NCBI GenBank assembly: GCA_963693035.2
Contig: CAXMMQ010000008.1
Span: 186,001-250,000, forward strand
DNA from: Lichenicoccus sp963693035
GTDB lineage: Bacteria > Pseudomonadota > Alphaproteobacteria > Acetobacterales > Acetobacteraceae
Reading direction: 5' to 3'
Length of the DNA: 64,000 nt
This document shows, piece by piece, positions 40,299 to 48,536 of the stretch. The position numbers and the translations under genes are program-made. Under the pieces are notes generated by a model, which did no database searches, was not told where the DNA came from, and saw only the letters and a program-made list of their open reading frames with translations. Every line of letters starts with the position of its first letter. The stretch's first letter is position 1.

Positions 40299-41534
40299 TC
40301 ATCCGGTCTGGGCAACAATGTGCGGCACATGCGCGCTAGCGAGCCGGCGCTGCAGAAGGTCAACGAAGCAGAGATGCAAGCTCGTCGGCAACCAGTTCTT
40401 TCGGGTCATAAATCCGATCGATGGTGCCGCCACCGGCACCTGGAACGGAATAGCAGCCAGACTCTCGCCCTGGTAGATCCGCTCGAACGACGTCATGAGC
40501 GTCAGCCGACTATTCGCTGCCAACAGGTGCTGGATGACCGGCATCGAACAGGTTTCGATCGGCAAGCGCGGACCCGGTCGCCCTTTGAAGATCTGGTCAA
40601 AGGCCTCGCGCCGGCTCGAGTTGGGGATACCAGCCACCCAGTCGTAAGAGGCGAGATCATCTACCGTCACGGCACCCTTGTTCAGCAGCCGGTGGCCGCG
40701 GCGGCCCACAATCTCATAAGGTGTGGTCGCAAGCGGCCGGGCGCAGAGCTCCTCGTTCAGGGCGGCCGGGATCAAGCCGAGCACGAGGTCAACATCGCCG
40801 GAGATCAACGCGTTCAGAATCTCCGATGAACTGGCCGTCGTGATGCGCACCCGAGCTTGCGAGTAGGAATTGGCAAACTCGTCGAGAACGGAGCCGAGCA
40901 ACACGCTGCCGCCGTTCGGCATCGCACCGAGGACGATCCGTGTCTCGGCCCGGCCTTGTGCCGCGTGAATTTCACGCGCGCCGACCTCAATCTCCTGAAG
41001 CGCGAGCTTGATCTTACGAGCGAAGATGAGTCCCTCTGGGGTGCCGGTCACACCCGAGGCGGAGCGGCGATATAGCTGCCGCCCGACATTACGCTCGAGG
41101 TCGTGCGAGGCGCGCTGAAGTGAGGCCGCCGACAAGCCCTGCATCTGTGCGGCGTCGACGAATGACAGGTGATCTGTGACCAAGAGGATGCTTCGGAGCT
41201 GCGAGCGTGTCAGGCGGCGTGCGGTCGCCGCCGCCTGGGTGGCACTGGAGCCGCCAAGCCCCGCGATTGCTTCTTCAATCTGGTAGAAGAGACGCGTCGA
41301 CCTCCGATGCAAGATGGTGCCGAGATCGGTCAGGTAGCTCCCGCTCGTCGCGCGATCGAGCAAGGTCGCGCCGAGCTGTGTTTCCAGCTTCGCGATCGAC
41401 TGCGTCACTGCCGGCTGCGACAGGTTGCACTCGTCGGAAGCGCGGCGAATGCTCTTCAGTCGGCCGACCCCTTCGAACAGTCGCAGCTGCCTGAGACTGA
41501 TAGAAGCGGCCGGTGTCGAGCCGTAATCCTGCAT
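40299..41534 (-). CDS. LysR-family regulator with two helix-turn-helix domains
   Basis: 411 residues, about 100 more than a normal LysR protein. Residues about 12-75 are a standard LysR DNA-binding domain (ISLRQLRLFEGVGRLKSIRR, NLSQPAVTQSIAKLETQLGA, TLLDRATSGSYLTDLG). Residues about 108-180 repeat the layout: LTRSQLRSILLVTDHLSFVD, LSAASLQRASHDLERNVGRQ, LYRRSASGVTGTPEGLIFAR. The C-terminal effector domain starts at ETRIVLGAMPNGGSVLLGSV and is of the aromatic/acid-binding type. It presumably controls the catabolic genes on either side, with the inducer an aromatic acid or pathway intermediate. Confidence 0.85.
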   Translation of the reverse strand: MQDYGSTPAASISLRQLRLFEGVGRLKSIRRASDECNLSQPAVTQSIAKLETQLGATLLDRATSGSYLTDLGTILHRRSTRLFYQIEEAIAGLGGSSATQAAATARRLTRSQLRSILLVTDHLSFVDAAQMQGLSAASLQRASHDLERNVGRQLYRRSASGVTGTPEGLIFARKIKLALQEIEVGAREIHAAQGRAETRIVLGAMPNGGSVLLGSVLDEFANSYSQARVRITTASSSEILNALISGDVDLVLGLIPAALNEELCARPLATTPYEIVGRRGHRLLNKGAVTVDDLASYDWVAGIPNSSRREAFDQIFKGRPGPRLPIETCSMPVIQHLLAANSRLTLMTSFERIYQGESLAAIPFQVPVAAPSIGFMTRKNWLPTSLHLCFVDLLQRRLASAHVPHIVAQTG

Positions 41535-42706
41535 GTTTCTGATCTCCCGGCCCTATATAAGCAACCGAGTAACCCCCGAACAAGGGCAGTTTTCTTATGG
41601 CCCATCAAAGTTTGGAAAATCTCGCTTATCCAGCACTTTATTTGTGCGACGCACAATCCGAGCACTGAGGACGGGTTTTCAAGCAGGCAGGCGGTCCATT
41701 GCAGATACCCTCAACTCGAATAGAGGCCATGGCGGGGATGCGCCAGGTCAGTCTGAGTGAATGATCGTCGGCAGGGGCATACAGACTCGCGCCCTCCGCT
41801 TCAGCTTCGATCTTCGGTTCGGCTGTGTTCAAACGTGTTGCCGACGGCCCGCCCTTATCCCCCCGAGCCCTACTTGATGCCAAGGGCGGTAAGCCAGCGG
41901 CAGCCGAGGTCGTCGATCAGCACGACGCCAGAATCTTGCTTGCTAGGATGCACGCCGTAGGAGTCCGCCTCCTGCGCCTCATAGACCGTGATTAGCACCG
42001 ACGTGCTGCGCTGGACGCCTCACTCGCAGCATCAGGCACGGAGATTGACGTTGAGGCCGATGCACCGACGCAGCCCATGCTGGGGGCCGGGCTTGGTGAT
42101 CAGTTTCGCCGGCAAACCCCGCGAGCCCGATGACACCGAGCAGCCGGCAGACAAGTTTACATAACGGTAGTTGTCCAGCAGGGATGCCGGCCCGACCGAC
42201 GCGACGCGGATACTGGCCGAAGGTCGAGGTCTTGTAGCAGGCCCGATAATCGGCGAGTCCGTCGGTCAGACCAATCTGGCCAAGGTCATAGATGGTGCCG
42301 ACCTACCCGATCGTCGAACCGAGCACGCCCTTCTGCCGGACGTAGCGCTGCGTGGGGTTCGTGCACAACCGAAGGTCGGAGATGTCGCGAGTGAACTGAC
42401 TGGTCAGGATGCAGCCGCCGCCGAAGCTAGTACGAACGATGGTCAAGTGGAAGCCGCCGAGAATGGGCTGCTCTTGCAACCTGGCCCAATTTGAGGGGGG
42501 ATGCCCTAGATTTCACGGTGCAGCGGAGCACCGCTGGGCATGGCCTGTGGTGCGCAACCCTAGATTGTCGGGCGCCGGCTTCGAAGGCGCTCCTCGGCCA
42601 TCCTCTCCAAGCTTCTTATGACCGCTGCAGCAAAACCGATTCCTGCGCCTTACAAGGCGCGACTAATCTGCATTGAACGCGCGCAGACGTGACACCGGGA
42701 GAGAGC
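41535..42706. other. Gene-free gap between the regulator and the hydratase gene
   Basis: About 1.17 kb with no intact gene. The first 150 bases upstream of the LysR start probably hold its promoter. The rest carries a decayed minus-strand gene described separately. GGGAGAG just before 42707 is the ribosome site of the hydratase gene; a promoter and LysR-type T-N11-A operator for the catabolic operon should lie in the last few hundred bases, but I could not single one out. Confidence 0.5.
41880..42500 (-). pseudogene. Unidentified decayed gene
   Basis: The minus strand reads as plausible protein in pieces. First GGFHLTIVRTSFGGGCILTS, TRDISDLRLCTNPTQRYVRQ and KGVLGSTIG, then a stop, then TIYDLGQIGLTDGLADYRAC and YKTSTFGQYPRRVGPAGI. 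In a second phase come GKLITKPGPQHGLRRCIGLN, stops, and VYEAQEADSYGVHPSKQDSG ending VVLIDDLGCRWLTALGIK and a true stop near 41877. The C-terminal run is too protein-like to be noise. I do not recognise the family. Confidence 0.4.
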
Positions 42707-43732
42707 ATGATCATCGACTGCCATGGCCACTTCACCACGGTGCCAAAATCCTTCAGGGATTGGCGGGCGAGGCAAGTCGAGAGTGCGGATGATCGGGCTA
42801 GCGCCCCTAACCTAAAAGACGCCATCCTAACCGACGATCAGATCCGTGAGGCGATCGGCAACGGCCAGCTCAAGCTCCAGCAGGAGCGCGGCTATGACCT
42901 AACCCTTTTCTCCCCCATCGCCGGCCTGATGTCGCACCATCTCGGCAACGAGCGTACCAGCCTCGAATGGGCGGAGGTCTCGAATAACGCCGTCTATCGC
43001 GTGACGCAGCTGTTTCCCGAGAACTTCGTCCCGGTCTGCCAGCTTCCGCAGTCACCCATGGCGCCCCCTGAGAACAGCATCCCGGAACTGCGCCGATGTG
43101 TGGAAGAACTCGGCTTCGTCGGCTGCAACCTCAACCCCGACCCGTCGGGCGGCTACTGGACCGGCAAGCCCCTGACGGACCGCGAGTGGTATCCGATCTA
43201 CGAGACGCTGTGCGATCTCGACGTGCCGGCGATGATCCATGTCGCAGCCTCGTGCAATCCGTGCTTCCATGGCACGGGCGCGCATTATCTGTGCGCCGAC
43301 ACCACCGTGTTCATGCAGATCCTGCAATCCGACCTGTTCCGCGATTTCCCGACGCTGCGCCTGGTGATTCCGCATGGTGGCGGCGCGGTTCCCTATCATT
43401 GGGGCCGCTACCGCGGCATGTCGCTCGAGATGATGGACCGGCCGCTCGAAGGGCTGCTCGACAACATCTTCTTCGACAGCTGCGTCTACCATCAGCCGGG
43501 CGTCGAACTGCTCACCAAGGTCATCCCCGCGCGCAACGTGCTGTTCGGATCGGAGATGATCGGTGCGGTGCGCGGCAAGGATCCCGATACCGGCCAGTAT
43601 TTTGACGACACCAAGCGCTATATTGATGCCACCCCGGCTCTGAGCGACGCGGACCGCGCGTTGATCTTCGAGGGCAACGTGCGTCGCGTGTATCCCCGCC
43701 TCGACGCGAAGCTCAAGGCGCGCGCGAACTGA
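42707..43732 (+). CDS. ligJ: 4-oxalomesaconate hydratase, LigJ type
   Basis: 341 residues, ATG 42707 with GGGAGAG upstream (a GTG at 42689 would add six residues). An amidohydrolase-superfamily protein beginning MIIDCHGHFTTVPKSFRDWR, with zinc-site His6 and His8. ELGFVGCNLNPDPSGGYWTG, PAMIHVAASCNPCFHGTGAH, VIPHGGGAVPYHWGRYRGMS and LFGSEMIGAVRGKDPDTGQY follow. This set and the length match LigJ of sphingomonads, which hydrates 4-oxalomesaconate to 4-carboxy-4-hydroxy-2-oxoadipate in the protocatechuate 4,5-cleavage and gallate pathways. It leads a six-gene plus-strand run with short gaps. Confidence 0.85.
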   Translation: MIIDCHGHFTTVPKSFRDWRARQVESADDRASAPNLKDAILTDDQIREAIGNGQLKLQQERGYDLTLFSPIAGLMSHHLGNERTSLEWAEVSNNAVYRVTQLFPENFVPVCQLPQSPMAPPENSIPELRRCVEELGFVGCNLNPDPSGGYWTGKPLTDREWYPIYETLCDLDVPAMIHVAASCNPCFHGTGAHYLCADTTVFMQILQSDLFRDFPTLRLVIPHGGGAVPYHWGRYRGMSLEMMDRPLEGLLDNIFFDSCVYHQPGVELLTKVIPARNVLFGSEMIGAVRGKDPDTGQYFDDTKRYIDATPALSDADRALIFEGNVRRVYPRLDAKLKARAN

Positions 43733-43805
43733 CATCTGGCGCCGGAACGGCGACGTGCCCAAACAACGACGAGCGGCCGGCCGGCATCGGCCCCCGGGAG
43801 ATCTC

Positions 43806-44663
43806 ATGACGTTCCCCGCGATCGACATCCACCCCCATGTGATCTCGGACGATGTGGGGCGCTATCCGCTGGCCCCGCTCTTCGGCAAGCGGTCCGACTG
43901 GTCGCAGGAGCGGCCGTGCACGGTCGAAACGCTGATCGCCGCGATGGACGAGGCGGGCGTGGCGAAGGCCGCTGTGGTGCATTCGTCGACCACCTACGGG
44001 TTCGACAACTCCTACGTCGTCGACAGCTGCAACAAGTATTCGGATCGCCTCATCGCGGTCGGCTCGATCGACGTGCTCGATCCGGACGCGCCGGCGACGT
44101 TGCGCGACTGGACCGGACGCGGCATGGCGGGCCTGCGGATCTTCACAGGCGGCAGCACCAAGGATTTTGACCCGAGCGAGCTCGACGATCCTCGCGCCTA
44201 TCCCACCTGGGAGCTCCTGAGCGAGCTTCGCCAGCCGATGTGCATCCAGACGGGTGCCGTCGGAATCTCTGCGGTGGTGTCGCTCGCAAGGCGCTTTCCG
44301 GGTGTGAATATCATCCTGGACCATCTCGCCCGTCCCGATGTGACGGACGGCGTTCCTTACGAGGCGGCGAGCACGCTCTGGGCAATCGCGCCGATCAAGT
44401 CGATCTTCTTTAAGCTCACGCCGCGGATCATGGGCGACTCGAAGAAAGGCAAGGCAACGCCGGACACCCTGTTCCGCAAGATCGTCGATTGCTTCGGCGC
44501 CGACCGATGTGCCTGGGGCTCCAACTTTCCGAGCTCCGAGGGTACAATGACAGAAATCCGCGCTACAGCCGAGGAGCGGCTGTCCGTGCTGACGGAGTAC
44601 GAGCGCTCCTGGATCTTCGGCAAGACAGCCCAGATACTCTACCCTTTCCTGAGCAACTCCTAA
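43806..44663 (+). CDS. Amidohydrolase, LigI-like lactonase family
   Basis: 285 residues, ATG 43806 with GGGAGAT upstream. It opens TFPAIDIHPHVIS (metal-type HxH at 9 and 11), then GVAKAAVVHSSTTYGFDNSY, GMAGLRIFTGGSTKDFDPSE and NIILDHLARPDV, and ends with RCAWGSNFPSSEGTMTE. This is the COG3618-type TIM-barrel hydrolase group that includes LigI (2-pyrone-4,6-dicarboxylate lactonase) and sugar-acid lactonases. Beside a LigJ-type hydratase, opening a pyrone or lactone to 4-oxalomesaconate is the likely role. The exact substrate is inferred from context. Confidence 0.75.
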   Translation: MTFPAIDIHPHVISDDVGRYPLAPLFGKRSDWSQERPCTVETLIAAMDEAGVAKAAVVHSSTTYGFDNSYVVDSCNKYSDRLIAVGSIDVLDPDAPATLRDWTGRGMAGLRIFTGGSTKDFDPSELDDPRAYPTWELLSELRQPMCIQTGAVGISAVVSLARRFPGVNIILDHLARPDVTDGVPYEAASTLWAIAPIKSIFFKLTPRIMGDSKKGKATPDTLFRKIVDCFGADRCAWGSNFPSSEGTMTEIRATAEERLSVLTEYERSWIFGKTAQILYPFLSNS

Positions 44664-44713
44664 CAAATTGGCTGAGTTCGCCGGACAAGATGCGGACGCC
44701 AGAGGAAAGTCCC

Positions 44714-46030
44714 ATGTCCATGTCCATTCGTGCAGCACCGGCTGGAATCAGGGTATCCGCCCGGAATGCGTCGACGGAGACGACTGCACTCCGGCGTTGG
44801 TCGGTACTCGCACTCCTGGCACTCGGCGCCGTGATCGCGTTCGTCGACCGCAACAGCACCGCGTCGGTGCTGGCGGTCCCGTCCTTCATCCACCAATTCC
44901 GTCTCTCCAATATCAACCGCGGCGAACTCGCCTCGGCGTTCTTCTGGTCCTACGCGGTGCTGCAGATCCCGATGGGGTGGGTCGTCGACCGGTTCGGCGT
45001 CAAGCGGCCCTACGCGATCATGTTCGGGCTTTGGTGCCTGGCCTCGGCCGGCACCGGACTGATGACGACGTTCGCGGGTCTCGTCACGATGCGGCTCCTA
45101 ACCGGCGCTGGCGAAGCGATCGTCGTGCCGGCGAGCTATCGTTGGATTCGCTCGAACTTTCCCGAAGAGCGCGCGGGCCTCGCCGTCGGGCTCTATATGA
45201 TCGGCACCAAGATCGGCCCGGCGATCGGCGCGCCAATCGCGACGTGGCTGATCCTCCAGCAGAACTGGCGCTACATGTTCCTGATCTGCGGCGCCGTCGG
45301 CCTGCTTTGGCTGGTGCCTTGGCTGCTGCTGGTCCGCAACGACCGGCGGACCTCCGAGCAGGCGGCGGCGCGGCGGGCTGTGGCAGCGGCTGTGCCGATC
45401 CGGCGCGTGCTATCGAGCCCGCTGATCTGGGGCACCATCATTATCAACTTCTGCTACAATTACTTCGTATTTTACGATATGACCTGGATGCCGTCCTACC
45501 TGGTGGAAAGGCGCGGACTTTCGCTGCAGACGATGAGCCTCTATTCCTTCTTCTCCTTCATCGGCATCGCGATCGTCGCCCTTCTCACCGGTTTGCTCGC
45601 CGATGTGCTGATCGGCCGCGGCCGCGATGCCGTTCGCGTGCGCAAGTTCTTTGTGATTGCAGGCTTCGTGCTCGCCAGCACCGAGTTGCTTGGCGCCTAT
45701 ACTCGATCGCTCGACGTGGCCCTGTTCTGGAACGTGGTGTCGCTGTCGGGGCTGGGCTTTGCCACTGCCAACCACCTGGCACTCTGCCGGCTCACGTTGA
45801 TCCCCGCGCCGCTCGTCGGCATCGTGACCGGCATCCAGAACACGTCGACCAGCATCGCCGGGATCATCGCACCCCTTCTCTCGGGCTGGCTGCTTCAGGT
45901 GAGCGGCGGCTACGAAGCGCCCATGGTGGTGATTTTCTTCTTTCTGTTGGTAGGCGCCTTGACCTGCCTCGTCCTGCTGCAGCGCCGCTGGGCGCCTGTG
46001 GTGCCGGCCGAGTTCGCCGCGGTCGCCTGA
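44714..46030 (+). CDS. MFS transporter, anion:cation symporter type
   Basis: 438 residues, ATG 44714 with GAGGAAAG upstream; longer in-frame starts overlap the previous gene. Twelve membrane segments; IAFVDRNSTASVLAVPSFIH at helix 1, MGWVVDRFGVKRPYAIMFGL as motif A, and RLLTGAGEAIVVPASYRWIR near helix 4 are typical of the ACS family, which imports organic anions such as aromatic acids, glucarate or phthalate with protons. Its place inside the operon points to uptake of the pathway's aromatic substrate across the inner membrane. Confidence 0.87.
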   Translation: MSMSIRAAPAGIRVSARNASTETTALRRWSVLALLALGAVIAFVDRNSTASVLAVPSFIHQFRLSNINRGELASAFFWSYAVLQIPMGWVVDRFGVKRPYAIMFGLWCLASAGTGLMTTFAGLVTMRLLTGAGEAIVVPASYRWIRSNFPEERAGLAVGLYMIGTKIGPAIGAPIATWLILQQNWRYMFLICGAVGLLWLVPWLLLVRNDRRTSEQAAARRAVAAAVPIRRVLSSPLIWGTIIINFCYNYFVFYDMTWMPSYLVERRGLSLQTMSLYSFFSFIGIAIVALLTGLLADVLIGRGRDAVRVRKFFVIAGFVLASTELLGAYTRSLDVALFWNVVSLSGLGFATANHLALCRLTLIPAPLVGIVTGIQNTSTSIAGIIAPLLSGWLLQVSGGYEAPMVVIFFFLLVGALTCLVLLQRRWAPVVPAEFAAVA

Positions 46031-46061
46031 CCCGACTCAACGCAACCGACCCGAGGTCTCC

Positions 46062-46922
46062 ATGTCCGACAGCCAGCGCCTCAACGGTGTAATCCGCGCC
46101 TGGGAACAGGGGAAGCCGGCCTTTTCGGCTTTCGCCAAGCTCGATGTGCAGACCGCCATCGAGATGACGGACTCGCCGTATGACAGCATCGTCTTCGAAA
46201 TGGAGCACAACCCGTACGACGTTTCGGCGCTCGGCCATGCGCTCCAGTACATGCTCAACCGCAAGACGATCGCCGAGAGCCGGTCGGTGGCACCGTCCGT
46301 CACGCCGATCGGACGCATCCCGGCCAACGGCGTCGAGATGAACCAGTCCTTCGCCAAGCAGGTCCTTGATCGTGGCGTTTACGGTGTGATCATGCCGCAT
46401 GTCGCGACCGTCGCGCAGGCCTATAATGCAGTCGCGTCCTGCCGCTATGCACGGCCGAAGGATGCGCCACTCTATGAGCCCAAGGGCATCCGCGGCGACG
46501 GGCCGGCCACGGCCGCGCGCTACTGGGGCCTCAGCCCAGCCGAATACTACCAGCGCGCCGACGTGTGGCCGCTTGCACCGCAGGGCGAGATCCTGGTCGG
46601 CCTGATGTGCGAGAGCACCGAGGCGATCGAAAACCTCGACGACATCCTCGCCAACGTTCCGGGCATTGGTTTCATCCTGATCGGCGAGGGCGACCTCAGC
46701 CAGCAGCTCGGCTATGCGCGCCAGTACGAGCACCCGGTCGTGCTCGATGCGATGCGCCGGATCGTGGAGACCTGCCACAAGCACAAGGTGCCCGTCGGCA
46801 ACCCCCACACCACGGCGAAGAACTACGAGCGGCTGCTGAGCGAAGGCTACAAGTTCCTGATGTCGGCGCCGTCACGCTCCTACGGTGTGGTCGGCAAGGC
46901 GCGCGAACTGGCCGGATATTGA
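46062..46922 (+). CDS. HpcH/HpaI-family class II aldolase
   Basis: 286 residues. The TIM-barrel aldolase pattern is seen: SPYDSIVFEMEHNPYDVSAL, TPIGRIPANGVEMNQSFAKQ (catalytic Arg), VLDRGVYGVIMPHVATVAQA, MCESTEAIENLDDILANVPG (metal-binding Glu) and IGEGDLSQQLG (metal-binding Asp). The family cleaves 4-hydroxy-2-oxoacids to pyruvate plus an aldehyde or oxoacid. After a LigJ-type hydratase the expected substrate is 4-carboxy-4-hydroxy-2-oxoadipate, cut to pyruvate and oxaloacetate; in the known pathway an unrelated enzyme (LigK) does this, so this would be a replacement. Confidence 0.82.
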   Translation: MSDSQRLNGVIRAWEQGKPAFSAFAKLDVQTAIEMTDSPYDSIVFEMEHNPYDVSALGHALQYMLNRKTIAESRSVAPSVTPIGRIPANGVEMNQSFAKQVLDRGVYGVIMPHVATVAQAYNAVASCRYARPKDAPLYEPKGIRGDGPATAARYWGLSPAEYYQRADVWPLAPQGEILVGLMCESTEAIENLDDILANVPGIGFILIGEGDLSQQLGYARQYEHPVVLDAMRRIVETCHKHKVPVGNPHTTAKNYERLLSEGYKFLMSAPSRSYGVVGKARELAGY

Positions 46923-46953
46923 CGCGTCCACGCGGCAGGATCGGGAGAGCGGC

Positions 46954-48513
46954 ATGAACGGTTCGAAAACGCTGGTCCATACCCTCATCGAAGAGGGCGT
47001 CGACATCTGCTTCGCAAATCCCGGCACGTCGGAAATGCATTTCCTCGGCGCGCTCGAGAACCCGAAGATGCGCAGCGTGCTCTGCCTGTTCGAGGGTGTC
47101 GCGACCGGTGCCGCCGACGGTTGGTATCGCATGCGCGGCACGCCCGCCGCCACCCTGCTGCATCTCGGGCCGGGCCTCGCGAACGGGCTGGCGAACATCC
47201 ACAATGCCAAGCGCGCCTGCTCCGGCATGGTCAACATCGTGGGCGACCACTCCGCCGCGCATCTGAGATACGACCCGCCGCTCAGCTCCGATATCGAGGG
47301 CCTGGCGCGGCCGCTGAGCCACTGGGTGCGACGCATCGAGAGCGCGTCGAACATCGCCTGGGACACGCGCGCGGCGATCGCCCGCGCATCCGAGCATCCG
47401 GGTCGGATCGCGACGCTGATCCTGCCTGGTGATGCCTGCTGGCAGGAGGCGGGCGAGCCGCTCGACCTGCCCGCGCTGGCATCGGTGAAACGTGCGCCGA
47501 AAGTGCCCGATGCGACGCGCGTCGAGAACGTGTCGCGCGTGCTGCGCTCGGGCGAACCCACGCTGATCATCCTCGCCAACACCGCGACGCATGGTCCTGC
47601 ACTCACGACCGCCGGACGGATCGCAGTCAAAACCGGCTGCCGGCTCGGCTCGCAGTTCTTCACCAGCCGCATCGAGCGCGGCGCCGGCCGGGTGCCGCTC
47701 GAGCGGATCCCCTATGCGGTGGCGCAGGCGACACCCTTCCTCGCTGCGTTCCGCCACATCATCACGGTCGAGACGGGCGAGCCGATCGCGTTCTTTTCCT
47801 ATCCCGACAAACCGAGCCTGCTGAAGACGTCTGGAACGCAGGTCCATTCGCTGGTGCTACCCGACGAGGACAGCGCGCTCGGCCTGGCGATGCTGGCCGA
47901 GCTGCTCGGCGCGCAGGACAGCGCCCCCGTTCTGCAGGAGCCGAGCAACACCGGACGGCCCTCTGGCGCGCTCGCACCACTCAGCATCGCGCACGCGATC
48001 TGTGCCGCGATCCGGCCGGGCGACATCATCGTCGACGAGTCGCTGACCACCGGGCGCGAGACGATGCCGCACACGATCGGCGCGGCACCGCACGACCTGA
48101 TCAACAATCTTGGCGGATCGATCGGCTATGGCACGCCGGTCGCCACCGGTGCGGCACTCGCCGCCCCCGGTCGTCGCGTGACCTGCTACGTGGGGGACGG
48201 AAGTGCGATGTACACGATCCAGTCGCTCTGGACGCAGGCGCGCGAGCAGCTGAACGTCACCACCGTGATCTTTGCCAACAATCAGTACGCGATCCTCAAG
48301 GCGGAATACACGAACATGGGTGCCGGCAACGCGCCGGGTCCGCGTGCGATGTCGATGATCGACATCGATCGCCCGACGATCGACTGGGTAGCGATGGGCA
48401 AGAGCATGGGTGTCCCGGGCGTCCAGGTCACCGAGGCCGGCGAGTTCCATGATGCGATCCTCCGCGCCAGCGCTACGCCGGGGCCCTCGCTGATCGAAGT
48501 CAAGCTCTATTGA
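46954..48513 (+). CDS. Thiamine-diphosphate enzyme, acetolactate synthase / benzoylformate decarboxylase-like
   Basis: 519 residues, ATG 46954 with GGGAGAG upstream. The N-terminal pyrimidine domain has FANPGTSEMHFLGALE and the catalytic Glu in VLCLFEGVATGAADGWYRM. The C-terminal pyrophosphate domain has CYVGDGSAMYTIQSLWTQAR followed by NVTTVIFANNQYAIL, the full GDG-N27-NN cofactor motif. Members decarboxylate or condense 2-oxoacids; the short length and missing regulatory subunit argue against true acetolactate synthase. In this operon it could decarboxylate an aryl-2-oxoacid entering the pathway or use the pyruvate produced. Confidence 0.82.
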   Translation: MNGSKTLVHTLIEEGVDICFANPGTSEMHFLGALENPKMRSVLCLFEGVATGAADGWYRMRGTPAATLLHLGPGLANGLANIHNAKRACSGMVNIVGDHSAAHLRYDPPLSSDIEGLARPLSHWVRRIESASNIAWDTRAAIARASEHPGRIATLILPGDACWQEAGEPLDLPALASVKRAPKVPDATRVENVSRVLRSGEPTLIILANTATHGPALTTAGRIAVKTGCRLGSQFFTSRIERGAGRVPLERIPYAVAQATPFLAAFRHIITVETGEPIAFFSYPDKPSLLKTSGTQVHSLVLPDEDSALGLAMLAELLGAQDSAPVLQEPSNTGRPSGALAPLSIAHAICAAIRPGDIIVDESLTTGRETMPHTIGAAPHDLINNLGGSIGYGTPVATGAALAAPGRRVTCYVGDGSAMYTIQSLWTQAREQLNVTTVIFANNQYAILKAEYTNMGAGNAPGPRAMSMIDIDRPTIDWVAMGKSMGVPGVQVTEAGEFHDAILRASATPGPSLIEVKLY

Positions 48514-48536
48514 AAAACGAACGACGGAGAGACGCC

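Noticed and set aside
44489..44713. Upstream in-frame extension of the MFS importer
   Set aside because: It lies inside the conserved end of the amidohydrolase gene, whereas ATG 44714 has a good GAGGAAAG ribosome site and a normal MFS N terminus.
46954..48513. Reading the ThDP enzyme as true acetolactate synthase of branched-chain amino acid synthesis
   Set aside because: No small regulatory subunit or ilvC neighbour, the length is short, and it sits in a catabolic operon.
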